Assembly: GCA_013399695.1 (NCBI GenBank)
Contig: VXAU01006135.1
Coordinates: forward strand, 2,321,338-2,385,337
Origin: Formicarius rufipectus
Taxonomy: Eukaryota > Chordata > Aves > Passeriformes > Formicariidae
DNA: 64,000 nt
Direction of reading: 5' to 3'
The position numbers were made by a program, and so were the translations under genes. Below, piece by piece: positions 39,222-51,439 of the stretch (positions within the stretch are counted from its first letter, which is position 1; the number at the start of each line of letters is the position of its first letter). The notes below the pieces were generated by a model. The model saw only the letters and a list, made by a program, of their open reading frames with translations, ran no database searches and was not told the DNA's origin.

Positions 39222-41399
39222 ACATCTTCTCATGGAAGTTATTTGAGTACTTTTGGGGCAATGAGGATTTTTCTCATGGGGTTTCATTTGCAGCCCCCTT
39301 TTGATAAGGGTTTTCCCTGGAAAACCTCAGTTGTCAGGGTTAATGGCTTAAGCAGTGTTGATAGATTCTGTTTATATTGGATGAGGGGGTTCAGGTGGCC
39401 CAGTCTAATGTAAGCTTTCCAACAACTGTAAACAGCAGCTTTTTATGTCAAAGCTATGTTTCTGCCTTTTGACAAAGCATTAACAGACCTATGAAAGGAA
39501 GAACCCATGGTGATGACAGTAGGAAGAGCAAAGAGGTTTAACAGGTCATTTCCACTGCAAGTTCTGATAATTTGACAAAGTAGTGTGTCTTCTCCTCCAA
39601 GGCCCCAGAGAGAGTTCAAATGTGAACTCCTGGCTCCTGTTCTCAACTCTACTCCAGGAGCTGTAGTGAAATTTGTGGTGCTATCTCTGCCAGCTGGGAT
39701 GAAAAGTCTTTCTTCTCTTGCTGCCTAGACCTCCCCAGTCTTATGGTGAGCTAGGGGAGACTCTTCCTTTGACCACAGCCTTTTCCTGAGGCACTCACTT
39801 AAAAAATGGCTTGGCTGAAATGGGTCTTGCCTGGGAAAATATTTCCTGTATGGATTCACAGGAAGCTTCCCATGCATTGTCTGTAAACAGAGCTACTCCC
39901 AGTCTGACAGCTCTGTGATGACAATCGGACTACATTAAGACTTACTCTATGCCTGTGGTCTGGCACTAGGACATGACACCTTGGCTGGTATCTTCAATGC
40001 TTGGTCCCACCCAGAAATGAGACAGATCCAAGACACTTTGGCTTACAAGGTTAGGCAGTAAGGAGAAGGATTGGCCACTGGCCCAACACAGGGACAGAGT
40101 GAGTGTGGAGCTGTGTATCATGTGACTCAGGAGCACCAACTTTCCTCTCACATTCCCAACCTTGGTGACTGGCTATGCAGATTGGGAGAATGCTACGAGG
40201 TGCATTCTTTGCTCCAGGAGCCCAGACGGAAAAATTGGTCCATGGGCCAGAATGTTGACGCTTCTGCAAGATAAACATTTAGTCACAAAGGGTCATGTGA
40301 GCCTGGGAGTCCTCTTAGGAACAGGAGAGAAAGGCCAGTGTGGGACATGAAATTAATTCCATCCAGAACAAATTAGGGGGGGTAGGATGAGGAAGAGGTT
40401 CTATGGAAATTTTGAGGTTAACTTACTTGAACTTGTGTCCTATAAAGAGATCAGCCATACTACAAAAAGGTTGTGATGAAAAGCCAGGTGGCCATCAACA
40501 TTATTTAGCCTTTTACCTCAGTGACCAGTAAAGGTAAGCATAGTCCTGTTTTGGAGGGGAACTGTGTGGTAGTGCTTGCATAATCCCAGGACTCCACCAT
40601 ATTTTAGCATGGCAGCATCTCAGAAATTTTGTCACATGTGGACCCTACTCAAAGGGTGAAGACTTTCAAATTCTGTGTAAATGTGATAGTGTGTAAATAG
40701 CTTTGGTCTGATTTTGCCAAGAGCACTTGTAAGTGGCAAAGTAGAAAAGGTATTTGGGTCTGCTCCAGATCTCTTTTTCGGTTGTAGCAAAGACCTTGGG
40801 AGGGAAATGAGGAGCTGTGCAGTGTGTGGCAGTCTTCATTTACTGGCAGGAGGATTAGGGAAAAAATCAGAGACAGGGATTTCACTGAGATCACAATCAC
40901 AATCTTATTTGCGGCTTCTGACTGTAGAGCATTCTGTTTCCCAGGGAGGTCTTGCCTACCTGTGCTCCACCAAAGAAGTCCCAAGCTGAGACTACCTCTT
41001 GCATCTTTCTCCTTGCTGAGATCTCTTCTATCACCTGCAGGTCTTTGGGATAAGATGGAACTTATCTTCATAACCATTTATTAATGTTGCCGACTGATGA
41101 ACTGGCAGGAGAACAATCTGGCAGAGCAGTGAGTCTGCTGAGAAACAACCAGTGGGAGGGCTGGGTGAGACAGCAGTGGACCTTAATCAGGTTTGCACCA
41201 TCTCATTCTGCTTCTCTTATGCTGACAGATTCTTGGCTCAGACCCAGTAACTCACAGACGGTAAAGGATGGCAGCTAATATTTTGGCATGGGAATTAGCA
41301 GAGCATTGCAGTATGTCAGAGAACCATGATCTCAGAGGGCTGCAAGGTGGTAAAAATGTGGCTTACAGGGTTAAGCCATGTTAGCATGAACTCGGTCTG
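39222..41399. other. Unique sequence, no gene seen
   Basis: A minus-strand frame of 142 codons (40649-41077) and overlapping plus-strand frames carry no recognisable domain. No transposable element is recognised. Confidence 0.45.
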
Positions 41400-41640
41400 C
41401 CAGTCCAAAACAGCTGAAAAGTCTGTTATCTCCGTTTATTAGTTTAATCTTTTAATCCACCTTGCTGTCCAATTAGATTAATGAAACAAGAATCCCATTT
41501 ACAGCTTGACCTGTGTTATCACACTTATAAAATTGGAATAAATGTATTTATGAAAGGGATGTGGAGGTTCCTGGGTGAGGACTGCCACAGGTTTATTTGC
41601 TGAGGGCTGAATAGCTCATTAGTGACCTGAATAGTGTAGG
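41400..41640. promoter_or_regulatory. Candidate conserved non-coding element
   Basis: The block combines homeodomain-type cores (CAATTAG, ATTAATG), GATA-type TTATC, a nuclear-receptor-type TGACCT and a CTCATTAGTGACC stretch within 240 bp. There is no open frame and no repeat. This mixture is typical of developmental enhancers, but motif density alone is weak evidence and conservation could not be tested. Confidence 0.28.
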
Positions 41641-41980
41641 AGGGCTCACAGGACTAACCCACTGCCACGAGACAAGGCAATGTTCACACTGTGATGTTGC
41701 GCAAAACCAATTTTAATAGCTCAAAGTAGAATTTATTGCTTTGCTCAAGTGCTCCTAAACTCTGAGATTTTTTTAAACCTTTTTTTAAATACATAATGAC
41801 TAAGACTAAACTGCTTTATGTATTAAGAAATAGATCGGCTTGCAAGCAGGATCTATGATAACTATTTAATGGAAACCAGTGAAATGCTTTGCTGGTGTGT
41901 CTGTAGGACTTTCCTTAAACTGCTAGAGGTGTTCAGATGAGTTTCCCTGACAAGCACTGACACTCTTTTTCTCTTTTCTT

Positions 41981-42075
41981 GGGCCAGATTCTGATCCCAT
42001 GACTTACTCTCTTGCCTATGGAGAAAGGCCAATTCTGAACCACCCTTGACACTAGGGACTTTTGGAAGTCAACGG
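41981..42075. repeat. Degraded amniote 'ggccagattctgatc' interspersed repeat
   Basis: GGGCCAGATTCTGATCCCAT at 41981 is followed by a second, similar block GGCCAATTCTGAACCA at 42027 and then by GGAAGTCAACGGGAT. The blocks 'gggccagattctgatctca' and 'gaagtcaatggg' are hallmarks of a very abundant old repeat of turtles and crocodilians that also survives in birds. Family name not assigned. Confidence 0.5.
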
Positions 42076-42221
42076 GATTGAAAGAGTAACTAGTCACTAG
42101 AGAAACACTTTTCTGAAAGCACTCCCATGCTTCATTTTATACAGTGCCTGAGGTGCTTGTGTCTATCTCAGCATCAAATTAAAACTTGCTCTGTGTGCTG
42201 AAGTATGCTAGGCAGGGAGGC

Positions 42222-42362
42222 AAAGGTGGTTAAGGCACTCCTCAGGGTTTGGGAGAGCCTTATTTAATTCTCTGCTCTAAGACTGGTTCCCTGAATGACC
42301 CTGAGGCAGTCCCTCAACCCTGCAGTGTTTCATTTGTAAAATGGGCAGGGTATCACAGAGTT
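42222..42362 (+). mobile_element. MIR/CORE-SINE
   Basis: The sequence follows the MIR consensus over about 140 bp: AAAGGTGGTTAAGGCACTCC (box A side, 'agtggttaagagcac'), then CCTGAGGCAGTCCCTCAACC ('cttgggcaagtcacttaacc') and TTTCATTTGTAAAATGGGCA ('tttcctcatctgtaaaatggg'). The last block is the most diagnostic part of the family. The copy is in plus orientation. Confidence 0.82.
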
Positions 42363-43044
42363 CCTACACAGGAATGCAGCAAGGAGAAAGTGTTAGTCAC
42401 TAAGGTGTCTTTAATGTCCTGGTAAAGATAAGATACCATGGAAGCCATAAGAGCTTATAATCAATTGAAACAAAGCTCTGGGAATTCTCTGTGCTCCTTT
42501 TTTTCCCTCTGAGCACTATCTGCATTAATAGGTGAGGACACATGAAAGATGTACTTTTTTTTTACCAGTCCCTCAACCTCTGCTCTTGTTCTTTTTCCCC
42601 AAGGTCTTCTTGCTACCTCTGAAATACTACATGGTAAATCTACCCTGAACCATAGTTTTTTAGTCACTCTGTACCCTCCGATCTCTGAACTAACATCTGT
42701 CAGGGACTGCTGCTGGACAAAGCCATGGGAACACGAGGTGACACAAAGTTTTCTCATTCTGAAAACCTGGTATGTGAATGATATGAGCTCACCCACCACT
42801 TTCACACTGAGTAAACAGCCTGCAAATGGAATACTAATAATAATAAAAAAGGTGCTTGTGATTGCAAAGGATTCTGGGAAAAGCTTTAAGAAAGCCATAG
42901 TGGTGAACTGTTTCTAGCCAAGTTTCTGGCAGTCACATTGTTTGAAGATAAACTTTGCCCCTGCAGACTTCAGTATTCCAAAAGCAAGTATTTTCTGGCA
43001 CAGGATCTTTCTCACAGAGGCTGACTGGATAACTCATAGCCTGT

Positions 43045-43135
43045 AAAATCATAGAATAATTGAGAATGGACAGCACCTTTGGTGTTTTTTGGTCCAATTC
43101 ACACCACAAGACTTCAAGACTCCACCACAACTGTC
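43045..43135 (-). mobile_element. CR1 LINE 3'-end fragment (inverted), diverged
   Basis: The plus strand reads AAAATCATAGAATAATTGAG, then a GGACAGCACCTTTGGTG block and GGTCCAATTC. This tracks the reverse complement of the CR1 3' end ('aatcatagaatca..tt..ggttggaaaagacctttgagatcat..agtccaac'), and includes the 8-bp tail unit at the start. It is older than the 50.9 kb copy. Confidence 0.65.
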
Positions 43136-43439
43136 TGGAGGAAAAGGAAAGACAATACAACAGAGATAGCTTTGGAAATTGGAGCAACAAATTCTTTGGT
43201 CATTAGGATGATTTAATTGTTTTTCCTGTTATGGAAACTACCAAAGGTGTCTTCACAAGGCAGCAACATCCAGTGGGTTGGGAATTAACAGTCTTGGCTC
43301 TGTTTTAATTATACATTCTCTTGCTGTATAGCATTGAATAGAACAATTGTTCTTTTTGAATTGCCTAATGAAAATGCCATCATCATCTTCAGCACCAGTA
43401 AGAGATCTGTGTCTACTAGATATAAAACTGTCCAGGAGG

Positions 43440-43572
43440 CAGGAATCTGGATTCTAGCTGTGATTCTGGCTTGCTCTGTCATCTCAGTCAATTCACTTTA
43501 CTTCTGTGTCTTCTTTTTCCCCTCATCTGAAAAATGTCCTTTGAGATGTGCTGATGAAGATCTTCACGAGTA
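43440..43572 (+). mobile_element. MIR/CORE-SINE
   Basis: The run TAGCTGTGATTCTGGCTTGC, CAGTCAATTCACTTTACTTC, CTCATCTGAAAAATGTCC and TTTGAGATGTGCTGATGAAG reproduces the MIR core and then the 3' part 'ctttgagatct..ggatgaaa' seen in sauropsid copies. It lies about 1.1 kb downstream of the 42.2 kb copy in the same orientation. Confidence 0.78.
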
Positions 43573-44701
43573 AACTTCAAAAATAAAAGTTACTGTAACA
43601 GCTGGGAGTATATTTAGTTCTGTTTGGGTGACTGAATGCTTGATTGAGAGAGTCAGGAAAACAACTTTTTCTTTAAACACACTCAGGTGAAAGTTGCCAG
43701 AAAAGCAGCATTTTTAGATTTCCCCTGGCATTTACCTGAATTCCACCTGACTTGAAAAGTTTTAAGTTTAATGAAGCCTAAGCTCGGGGCTTGGTCAAGT
43801 GAGCAAGTTGTCCTTGCTCTTTGCAAACCAGAGATACCTCTTGCAAGCTGACTATAGGGAGCATGGTCACTTCCAAACAGGGGGCTCTGAGCACAGCACT
43901 CTGCTGGGCTCACATGGACATTAGGGACAGGCAGCAGGTGACAGCCCAGAAGGAGTTCTTAGCAGAGAACATTCAGTTTGGCTCAACATGTAAATGCCAC
44001 TGGGGAAAAGGTCTCAGATCCTGCATCTTCAGCTATGCTAAGGGTAGGATCTGCTCTTTGGAGGAAGTTGGACACAATATTAACTGACTTGAGCTCTGTT
44101 TTGAAGCTGATTTCACACATGGAAACAGCATGATCTGTTATTAGGGCTGAATAGGCACAGAAGTCCTGGGAGAAGAAATGGGAGAGCACCTCTGTTCCAT
44201 GTAAATGAAACTTCAGGACTCTCCCTCTCAATCCAGACAGATGACATTGCTGCATAGTGACTGCACAACCAGGTCTAGAACATGCTCCTTATCTAGAACA
44301 TAAACCAGCCATTTCCAGATGGTGGAAGAACAAAGAAGGACCATAATAGGATCTCACTGTTTGTGGTTTTATTTGCTCCCATCCCTTTGCTTTCTGATGA
44401 GAGTCAGCAATTTGAAGAGTTTGTGGACACAGTGTTCACTGGAGGAGCTTTCATTTCTTGGTTCTCCATTTGTGCTCACTGCCAACTTTACAGCTAATTG
44501 AAACAAAACTGAGCTTGTAGATTAAATGGCAACCTCTGGGATTTGTTTCTGCAATTACCAGTGTTCCTCCTAGACAGATCCTAATTCAATAGCAAGCTCC
44601 TACTCACATGCAGAAAAGACTGGGAAAAATCCCACTGCCTCGATGACATCAGAGTTAACTCTGTCCAGTCCAATTCAGCCCCTGCAGGCTATGACAACTG
44701 T

Positions 44702-44770
44702 AGGTGAAATCATGGCCTGTTCAAATCTGGGAAATCTGCCACCAGTTAGACAAAGGCTAGGATTTCACCT
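44702..44770. repeat. Palindromic amniote interspersed repeat (16-bp inverted arms)
   Basis: The left arm AGGTGAAATCATGGCC (44702-44717) and right arm GGCTAGGATTTCACCT (44755-44770) are complementary at 14 of 16 positions across a 37-bp spacer. The 'aggtgaaatcctggcc ... ggccaggatttcacc' pair is a known hallmark of old palindromic repeats in turtles, crocodilians and birds. The family assignment is from memory. Confidence 0.65.
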
Positions 44771-46724
44771 TGGAAGACTGTAGGAACTCTTCTTGACAGC
44801 ACAACATTTCCAGCTTCACAGCTTGCCTTGCAATGGCTTAAGTTTTACAAAGTGTATTTTCTCTCAGTGGGGTCAAACCTATTAATGCATTTCATAGAAA
44901 CACATGCTTAGCTTTGGAGCATAACCTTTTGCAAGCCCCTATTAGATAACCTGTACCCAGACTGAATTCCCTGCGTGAGAAAAACAAGGGGGCTACAAAA
45001 TGTAGCATTTGCAGAAAAGCTTTTTGAAAGCAGTTTCCAGGGGTTAAAAAGAAGCCGCTCACCTCTGAACTATTTTTACCAACAGATATTCAATCTGAAA
45101 AGTATTCACAGACCAGGGGATGAACATGTGGCTGAGCAAAAATATAATGTGATACCAGGCAAGGAAAACTTGGTTTTTGCTGTATCTCCTTGTTGGCAAA
45201 CAGAGCTAGAGAGAATGCACACTGACTGGCAAAGATTTCTACTACCATATCCCTTTCCATGGGGTAAAGCAAAATTCATCTGCCAACTCACTGACAAACT
45301 TTCTCCACTTCTAATTCAATTGAACCTGTGCTCATTCCAGACAGTGCAGCTGGAGAGTTGACCTGATAGAGCAGGAACCAGTCCTATCTGGTTCTGGATC
45401 ACCTTTTCTTGCCCTCTTTCAGCTCACCAGTGGGAATTCAAGCATGGAACAAACACTAAATTTCTCTAAGTGATGCTACAAGCCAAACAACCTTTGGCTT
45501 GGCCCTGGGAAACTGGCAGTTTTCACCCAGGTTTTTTTTTCACTGAACATCAAACAGGAACAGGTATGGGAGAAAATGGCTGAAGAACTTCTGTGTGACA
45601 ATGCATGGGTAGAAAGAGGGTAGAAAACAGATATGCTCAAGGTATATAAAACTACAGGGAGCATTGTGTGAGCAATGAGGGATGGACAGTACCTTGCAAG
45701 TTCCAAGAGCTGTAGCACACCAGCTGGAATCAGCTGGAGGTGTGTACAGAGCAGAAGGGGTGAGAAAGGTCTTTGCACAGTTGCAGAGGCTGTTAAACTA
45801 TGGAGCTCTTTGCCACGTGTCAGCCTTTTACATCGGCTCAAAAATTAGTTAGAGAAAAGCATGGAAGGAAAATCAACTGCAGAGGTACTAAATCACAGGA
45901 GAGAGCACTTCTGGCTCAATATCGCTGAAGCACAAATTTCCAAAGGCTGAGAGAGAACACCTTGGGGAACTATTGATATCATCTGCCTTGCTGTTAGACT
46001 TTTTCCCGGGACATCTTCTATAAACTGCCAGTGCAGACAGCATTCTTAAAAGTCTGGGTATAAGAACATAAGAGCTGTCACCCTGGAGCCATCTGTGCTC
46101 AGAACCAGACACTTGTTCATGCTACAGGAGCAATACAGGAGCAACTGCCCCCTACACTTACGTTTTCACAGTCTGCAGTGCAAGGACACTGAGCCAGAGA
46201 CTGATGGGTGTTTATCCTGATCGATTTTAAAAGTGATTGAACAGCTCTAATGGGAGGGAAATGCACCTATGATTTCAATCTTTACTTGAGGTCAGTTGCC
46301 TGAGCATCTCTGCCTTCCTATTTTCCTTCTGAAGATTGTCAGATACAATGAAGCACAATGATGATGGAGAGCTGGGGGATGCCACATTTATCCACCTTGT
46401 GGAAATAGTCGTGTAGAAGGGAATGAAGTCTTATTAGCTCTCTCAGGGAGAGAAAGCATATTCAGCCTAAGTTCTATTAGACATCAGAGAACTCACACAG
46501 GGCACTGTGGATTGGAAAGGTGTCCGTATGTGTTCTGCCCTCTCAGGGTAATTAGTTTTGTTGTCAAGTTGGCTGCTGAGATCCGGTCTCTTTGCCCAAT
46601 TCAATCCACACTGGGCTTTCCACATCTTTGCTCCAAAGCCCTGTTTATGAAGACAAACACAGAGACTTGGCAACTACCATGCAGATGTCACATTTTATGA
46701 GCAAGACAATTGCTGTAAGAAGGA
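44771..46724. other. Unique sequence, no gene seen
   Basis: A plus-strand frame of 128 codons (44975-45361) and a minus-strand frame of 121 codons (45476-45841) have no recognisable domains or clear splice context. Confidence 0.45.
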
Positions 46725-46775
46725 ATTTTTTCCTTTTTTTTTTTTTTCTTTTCTCCCCCCCTTTTTTTTTTTTTT
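46725..46775. repeat. Homopyrimidine tract (about 50 bp)
   Basis: An almost pure pyrimidine stretch on the plus strand: long T runs around a CTTTTCTC segment and a run of seven C residues. Such tracts can form triplex (H-DNA) and are prone to length error. Confidence 0.93.
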
Positions 46776-49700
46776 GGCAGGCTTTCAATCCATGGCCTGG
46801 GTCTCCATGCCCCCCAGCTCTCCGATCATACAGTACAGAAATGGACACAAATTTCTGTCTGAGGCCAGCCTTGGCAAAGGAGCCAACAAGAAGAGAAACA
46901 GCCTGTGCTCTAATAAGTAAAATATTTATGTCTTGATTTGGCTTACATACCCTCTCTCTATAAAATATTTTTCCCAGGAGGAGCTCTATGAAAGGGAGGG
47001 GGTTCCTCTATTATGTCCCCAAATAATTCTTTTCTGCTCCCTTCAAAAGCCTCAAAATCAAAGCTCTGTAGCTTTTTATTGTCATTCTTGACTTTGTTAT
47101 CATTAGCTATTACAATCATTATATTGATTTCCATTACAAGCTCTCAGGAGGCCTTAGCTAATCAGCACCCCATTCCAGGAAAGGCTCTGACAAATCTCTC
47201 ACAGCATATGCATACACAAAGCTTGCAGTCTGAAAAGACCAGCTAAACAGACTGTTAACGCGTTCCCATGCCAGGGAACTGCAGCAGGAAAACTCCAGCA
47301 GTGCAGCAACAGCCACTGTGGAGTCCAAGTCAGAGAGGGAACAAAGCTCTGAACTGACACGGGTCATTTCTCGCTGTGACTTGGGTGACAGTTCTGACAC
47401 ACACGAGGAGATCCTTGAGGGCCTCTTCACCCACGGGAGAGTAATCGATGGTGTTCTGCACTTTAGCTCATGGCTCACCTAACAGCCAAACAGTGCTCCA
47501 GGTTTGCAGCTCCCACAGTCACCCGTGTGATTCAGGGCAAGTCTGGATTCAGGTGGAGAGTCACTGGCCTGCCACGCAGAGGGCAGATTCACCCTGCTGG
47601 GAACTGTCACTCCTGTGCATCAGGACAGACAGAAGACCACACTGCTGTGCCTGCATCATTAAAATTTTAACCTCTTTCTGGGCACATCAGCTCCACCACT
47701 GCAGTGCAGGTGACAAGACCACTCACGGCAACTGCTGCTAGAGTTGCATTACAGATGCTTTTCACCTGTGTTACTTGGCCTTGTTACTTGTATCATGTTT
47801 CTCATTTCAGGCAGGAGATAGAGCTCCTGTACCCACCCAAGTGAGGAGACTGACCCTGTTTTCATTGATTTCACCTCGGAAAGCTACAGGCATACAGTCA
47901 AATTTTGATGCTTAGAAAGATGTACCCATCTACATGGAAACTAAGCTGTGTTGTCACTAACTACAAGACACATCCTGGCCAATCCAATTCCTCCCTACAA
48001 TTTTGCTGGCAGGCGGATAACGCGAAGGGAAGTAGCAGACACCTCAGATGTTGCAGAGATCCCTCGCCCTCAGAATGCTTTCTGCTCCCTGCTTACCTGG
48101 ATTTCAGATCACCCTCACATGCACTTACAGGTCACTCTTTACCGTCTATCTCTGGGTCTCCACTTCTGTAAAGTCACAGAGCTTTGTTTATATGCTTACA
48201 ATACCTATGTTTCAGTGTATGAAGCTGTGTTCTTGGGGTGAAAGATCCTTTTCTTTACTTGCCTCAAGTCATTTCTGTGAAGCTATTGCTCCTTGCCCTT
48301 GAGTTTCCAAAGGGCAGCTGCAGGACAATCCAGAAGGCATAGCTGGAATTTGAGCTGGCCCTTACTAGACCCTCAAAAGTATGTACGTGACAGAGCTACT
48401 AGGAATGTCTCAAGCTTGAAAAAGGTTGCAGCGGTGACTCACTTTATTATATTCCAGAGAATCCAACTTAGTCCTAAATCCCTAGTAACACGCCTGCATT
48501 ATGTTTCTGTGATGGAAACCCAGCTACCAGCTGTCAGATGGCAAACCCCTGCAGACATCACTTCAGTTCTGTTTGAACGAATGACCTCAAAGCAAAGGGC
48601 TCCATGTTCATTTACAATTCCACAGAATCACTGGGCCTCTCCTTCTCAGTTATCAGCTTCCCAGAAATCGTGGTATGGTGGGGAGACGGAGAGCAAACAA
48701 AAAACAACCCCAGGCTCTGTTACCTGTAAAGTAACCACAAGAGGAAAAGTCCCATGGATACCAATGGCAAAAACACACATAATCTGGAAGAAAGAGAGAA
48801 AAGAAAACCCTATCTGGGATTTTAAAAGAAAAGTTGAGCATGCACATACAATATCCTTTGGCAAAGGAGCCCAGGCTGGAAAATGTTGCAGCTCCAACCT
48901 GCTGTGCTCAAAGAAGGTGTTAATGGTCCAGCCATCCTGTATTATTACACACAAACAGGAGAGGCCCTGCAGAGCTGTAGGGGTCTTTTAAGATCCCCAC
49001 CCAGATGGAAAGAGCAGAGAGTTATGTAGGATTAACACAAGGAGAAAGGAAGAAAAGAGGTGAAGGAAAGGTAAGGTCCCAAGGACTACAGCTCTGAGCT
49101 AACAAGCCAGGTCTGCTGCACCTTACACAATGCAATGAGGATGCTCTGGCTGCCCCCCCAACACACACACACCTCAGCCTCTGCTCCACACACTCCCAGC
49201 AGGACACTGGGGCTTCCCTCCTCTCTGGACTCTGGGCTAGACCTGTGATTTACTGATCAGATGCGTTTAGGGTCACCGCTCACAAACTCCTTTAAACTCA
49301 CAGTACAAGACAGAGGTTTCAGGCATGTTGTTTGGTTGGAAGGAGCCACCCAAGATGTGTTTGCTGCTGATGTCTGTAGTTGTGATCTCTTCCTAACAGG
49401 ATCACAGATATTGGTTCTTATGCTTGAGGAAAGAGATACTGGAAAGCCTGTGACACTGACATGTACGTGTTTGCTTAATGAGAGCCAAGCAAACTTAGCA
49501 AGCTAAGCAAGAGAGAAATCTTCACCCAAGTGTTGACCTTCCTGGCCCTACAACCACACACCAAAATCTTCATGAGGCTATGAGCTCCCAGGCACAAAGC
49601 TCTGGGTGAAAGCCAGGAATGTGCATACTTGTGGGCAGGGAATTTACATACAACATGGAAGAGATGGTGTGTTTCCCAAAGTCTGTCACAAACACAATAG

Positions 49701-50818
49701 GATACCCAAAAGATGCTTATGCTTCACTTGGCCAGTGATGTCATAACAAAATCTCATATCCAGAAAAAAGAATTGGTCACATCCAAGTACAGACTAAAAC
49801 TTTGCAAGAATACTGAGGAGAGAGACATTTTTAGACTGTACAGGACCACTGGGGGAGGATGATTCTTCAATGTGGAAATGTGTTAATAAATACTGAAATG
49901 TTCTAAATCAGCCATAAATTAAATGAGCTTAAGCAAAGGAGAAACTCAATAAAGTTGTGCTAGCAAAAAAACCTCAACAAAAGCCATTTGTGACAGCAAT
50001 GAACACTCCCAAATCTCTACTGCAAAAATAACCAGCTGCTGTGAGAGGTGAATCATGTCCAGAAGAAAACACTGCTGAAAATTCAAACAAGAAACTGAAT
50101 TTCTGGAGAGGTCAGTACTGACTTTCACACTTGCAGTCATGATTCATCACCTTCATCTTTATAAGAATTCTTCTCAGAGATTTTTGGAGACCATTTTTAA
50201 CTGGTCTATGGAGGGACAATTCCAGAGTTAGAACCAACTGCACACTACTAAGCAAGGTGCTGGACTGCTGAACTCATATACAATTTTCCTGTGGATTAGA
50301 TCAAATTCTGGATGTAGGAAAAACTATTAAGGCCTCCATTCTGTTTTCACTTCTGAGAGCTTAACACATGTTACTGACTTCAACCAAGTGATTTTGAACA
50401 TATACCTGTGAGAATGCAGGATCAAACCACAGTGTGTTACATTTCAAAATATTTTTTCACAATAAGTTGGTTTAGTGAACTCACTTTTCACCCCTTGAGA
50501 GCTGACTGCAATGAGATCACACAGAGAAAGTATTTGGAGTTTCACCCTAATCTCCAGGACACAACATGCCATATCCAAAAATCCTCTCTCAAATCAGCAG
50601 TACTTTCAGTTGTGGAGCAATACCATCTGTGGAGATAATTTGAAGGAAGCAGAGAGGTCAGAATTTCAACTGACACATGAAGATTTGGAGTGTACATATC
50701 AGGGATGTTGTAAGGATGTGTCTCCTCTCATCTTAGGAAATTCTTTGGTCTATGCTTTTCCTAAAGGCTTACTGCCTGGAACCATGAATATCTCAGACAA
50801 TTTTTATATTGTGTGTTG
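46776..50818. other. Mostly unique sequence; one unusually long open frame
   Basis: A plus-strand frame runs open to a stop at 48989-48991. It holds 232 codons if a TTG at 48293 is counted, and 159 from its first ATG at 48512. The predicted peptide is basic and Ser/Thr/Gln-rich, with no domain, signal peptide or membrane segment, and I see no clear translation-start or splice context. It is more likely a chance opening than a gene. No transposable element is recognised in this interval. Confidence 0.4.
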
Positions 50819-50849
50819 TTTTTTGTTTTTTGTTTTTTTTTTTTTTTTT
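50819..50849. repeat. T-rich tract just before a CR1 copy
   Basis: T runs separated by single G residues, ending in CCCTCTG, immediately 5' of the CR1 fragment. Confidence 0.9.
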
Positions 50850-50860
50850 CCCTCTGCTTT

Positions 50861-51108
50861 GATTTAGATTCTTTGGCATCATTGGGAATCATTATTAGGA
50901 AGAAATTCTTCCGTGTGAGAGTGATAAGACACTGGAAATAGGCTGTCCAGAGAAGCTGCGGCTGCCCCATTCCTGGGAGTCTTCAAGGGCAGGTTGGGTG
51001 GGGCTCTGAGCAACCTGGTCTAGTGGAAGGTGTCCCTGCCCATGGCAGGGTGTGGAACAAGGTGACCTTTAAAGTTCTTCTAACCCAAACCATTCTGTGA
51101 TTCTATGG
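50861..51108 (+). mobile_element. CR1 LINE 3' end with ATTCTRTG tail
   Basis: This is the clearest transposable element in the window. It reads ATTATTAGGAAGAAATTCTT, then GCCCCATTCCTGGGAGTCTT, then GTGTCCCTGCCCATGGCAGG, and ends in CCATTCTGTGATTCTATGG. These blocks, in this order, are the 3' end of avian CR1. The final two 8-bp units (ATTCTGTG, ATTCTATG) are the CR1 terminal repeat, which replaces a poly-A tail in this family. The copy is 5'-truncated, keeps about 250 bp and encodes no reverse transcriptase. It is the youngest-looking insertion here. Confidence 0.95.
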
Positions 51109-51432
51109 TTTTCTAATAGGGAAAACCTCAAAATGTATCATGACAGTGGGACCACATTTAATATCTTACTGTGAGTTTTCCTTTAGCAACAGAAAGCAGC
51201 ACAACAGGTGGATTTCAGGCATGAGCTGGATCAGATCTGAACTGTACTGCTACAAGGAAATGAAAATCAAAAAAGTGACCTCCATAAAATCAGATTGCAC
51301 TAATCCTGGTCCAACCCTCCAGCTAACAAATCTATGAGGGGAAATGTTTGTTCCTGCCCTATCTACATCACTTCAAGATTTAACTGGTGTACTTAATCCT
51401 TCATTTTCAATGCTAACATTTTAAATTCAAGG

Positions 51433-51433
51433 N
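51433..51433. other. Uncalled base (N)
   Basis: A single N interrupts an otherwise called sequence, showing an assembly ambiguity. Confidence 1.
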
Positions 51434-51439
51434 GTAGTG

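Noticed and set aside
42461..42917. Overlapping 145-codon minus and 122-codon plus open frames
   Set aside because: Open on both strands in the same place, with no recognisable family. The hydrophobic start of the minus frame (MAFLKLFPESFAITSTFF) is not matched by splice or conservation evidence.
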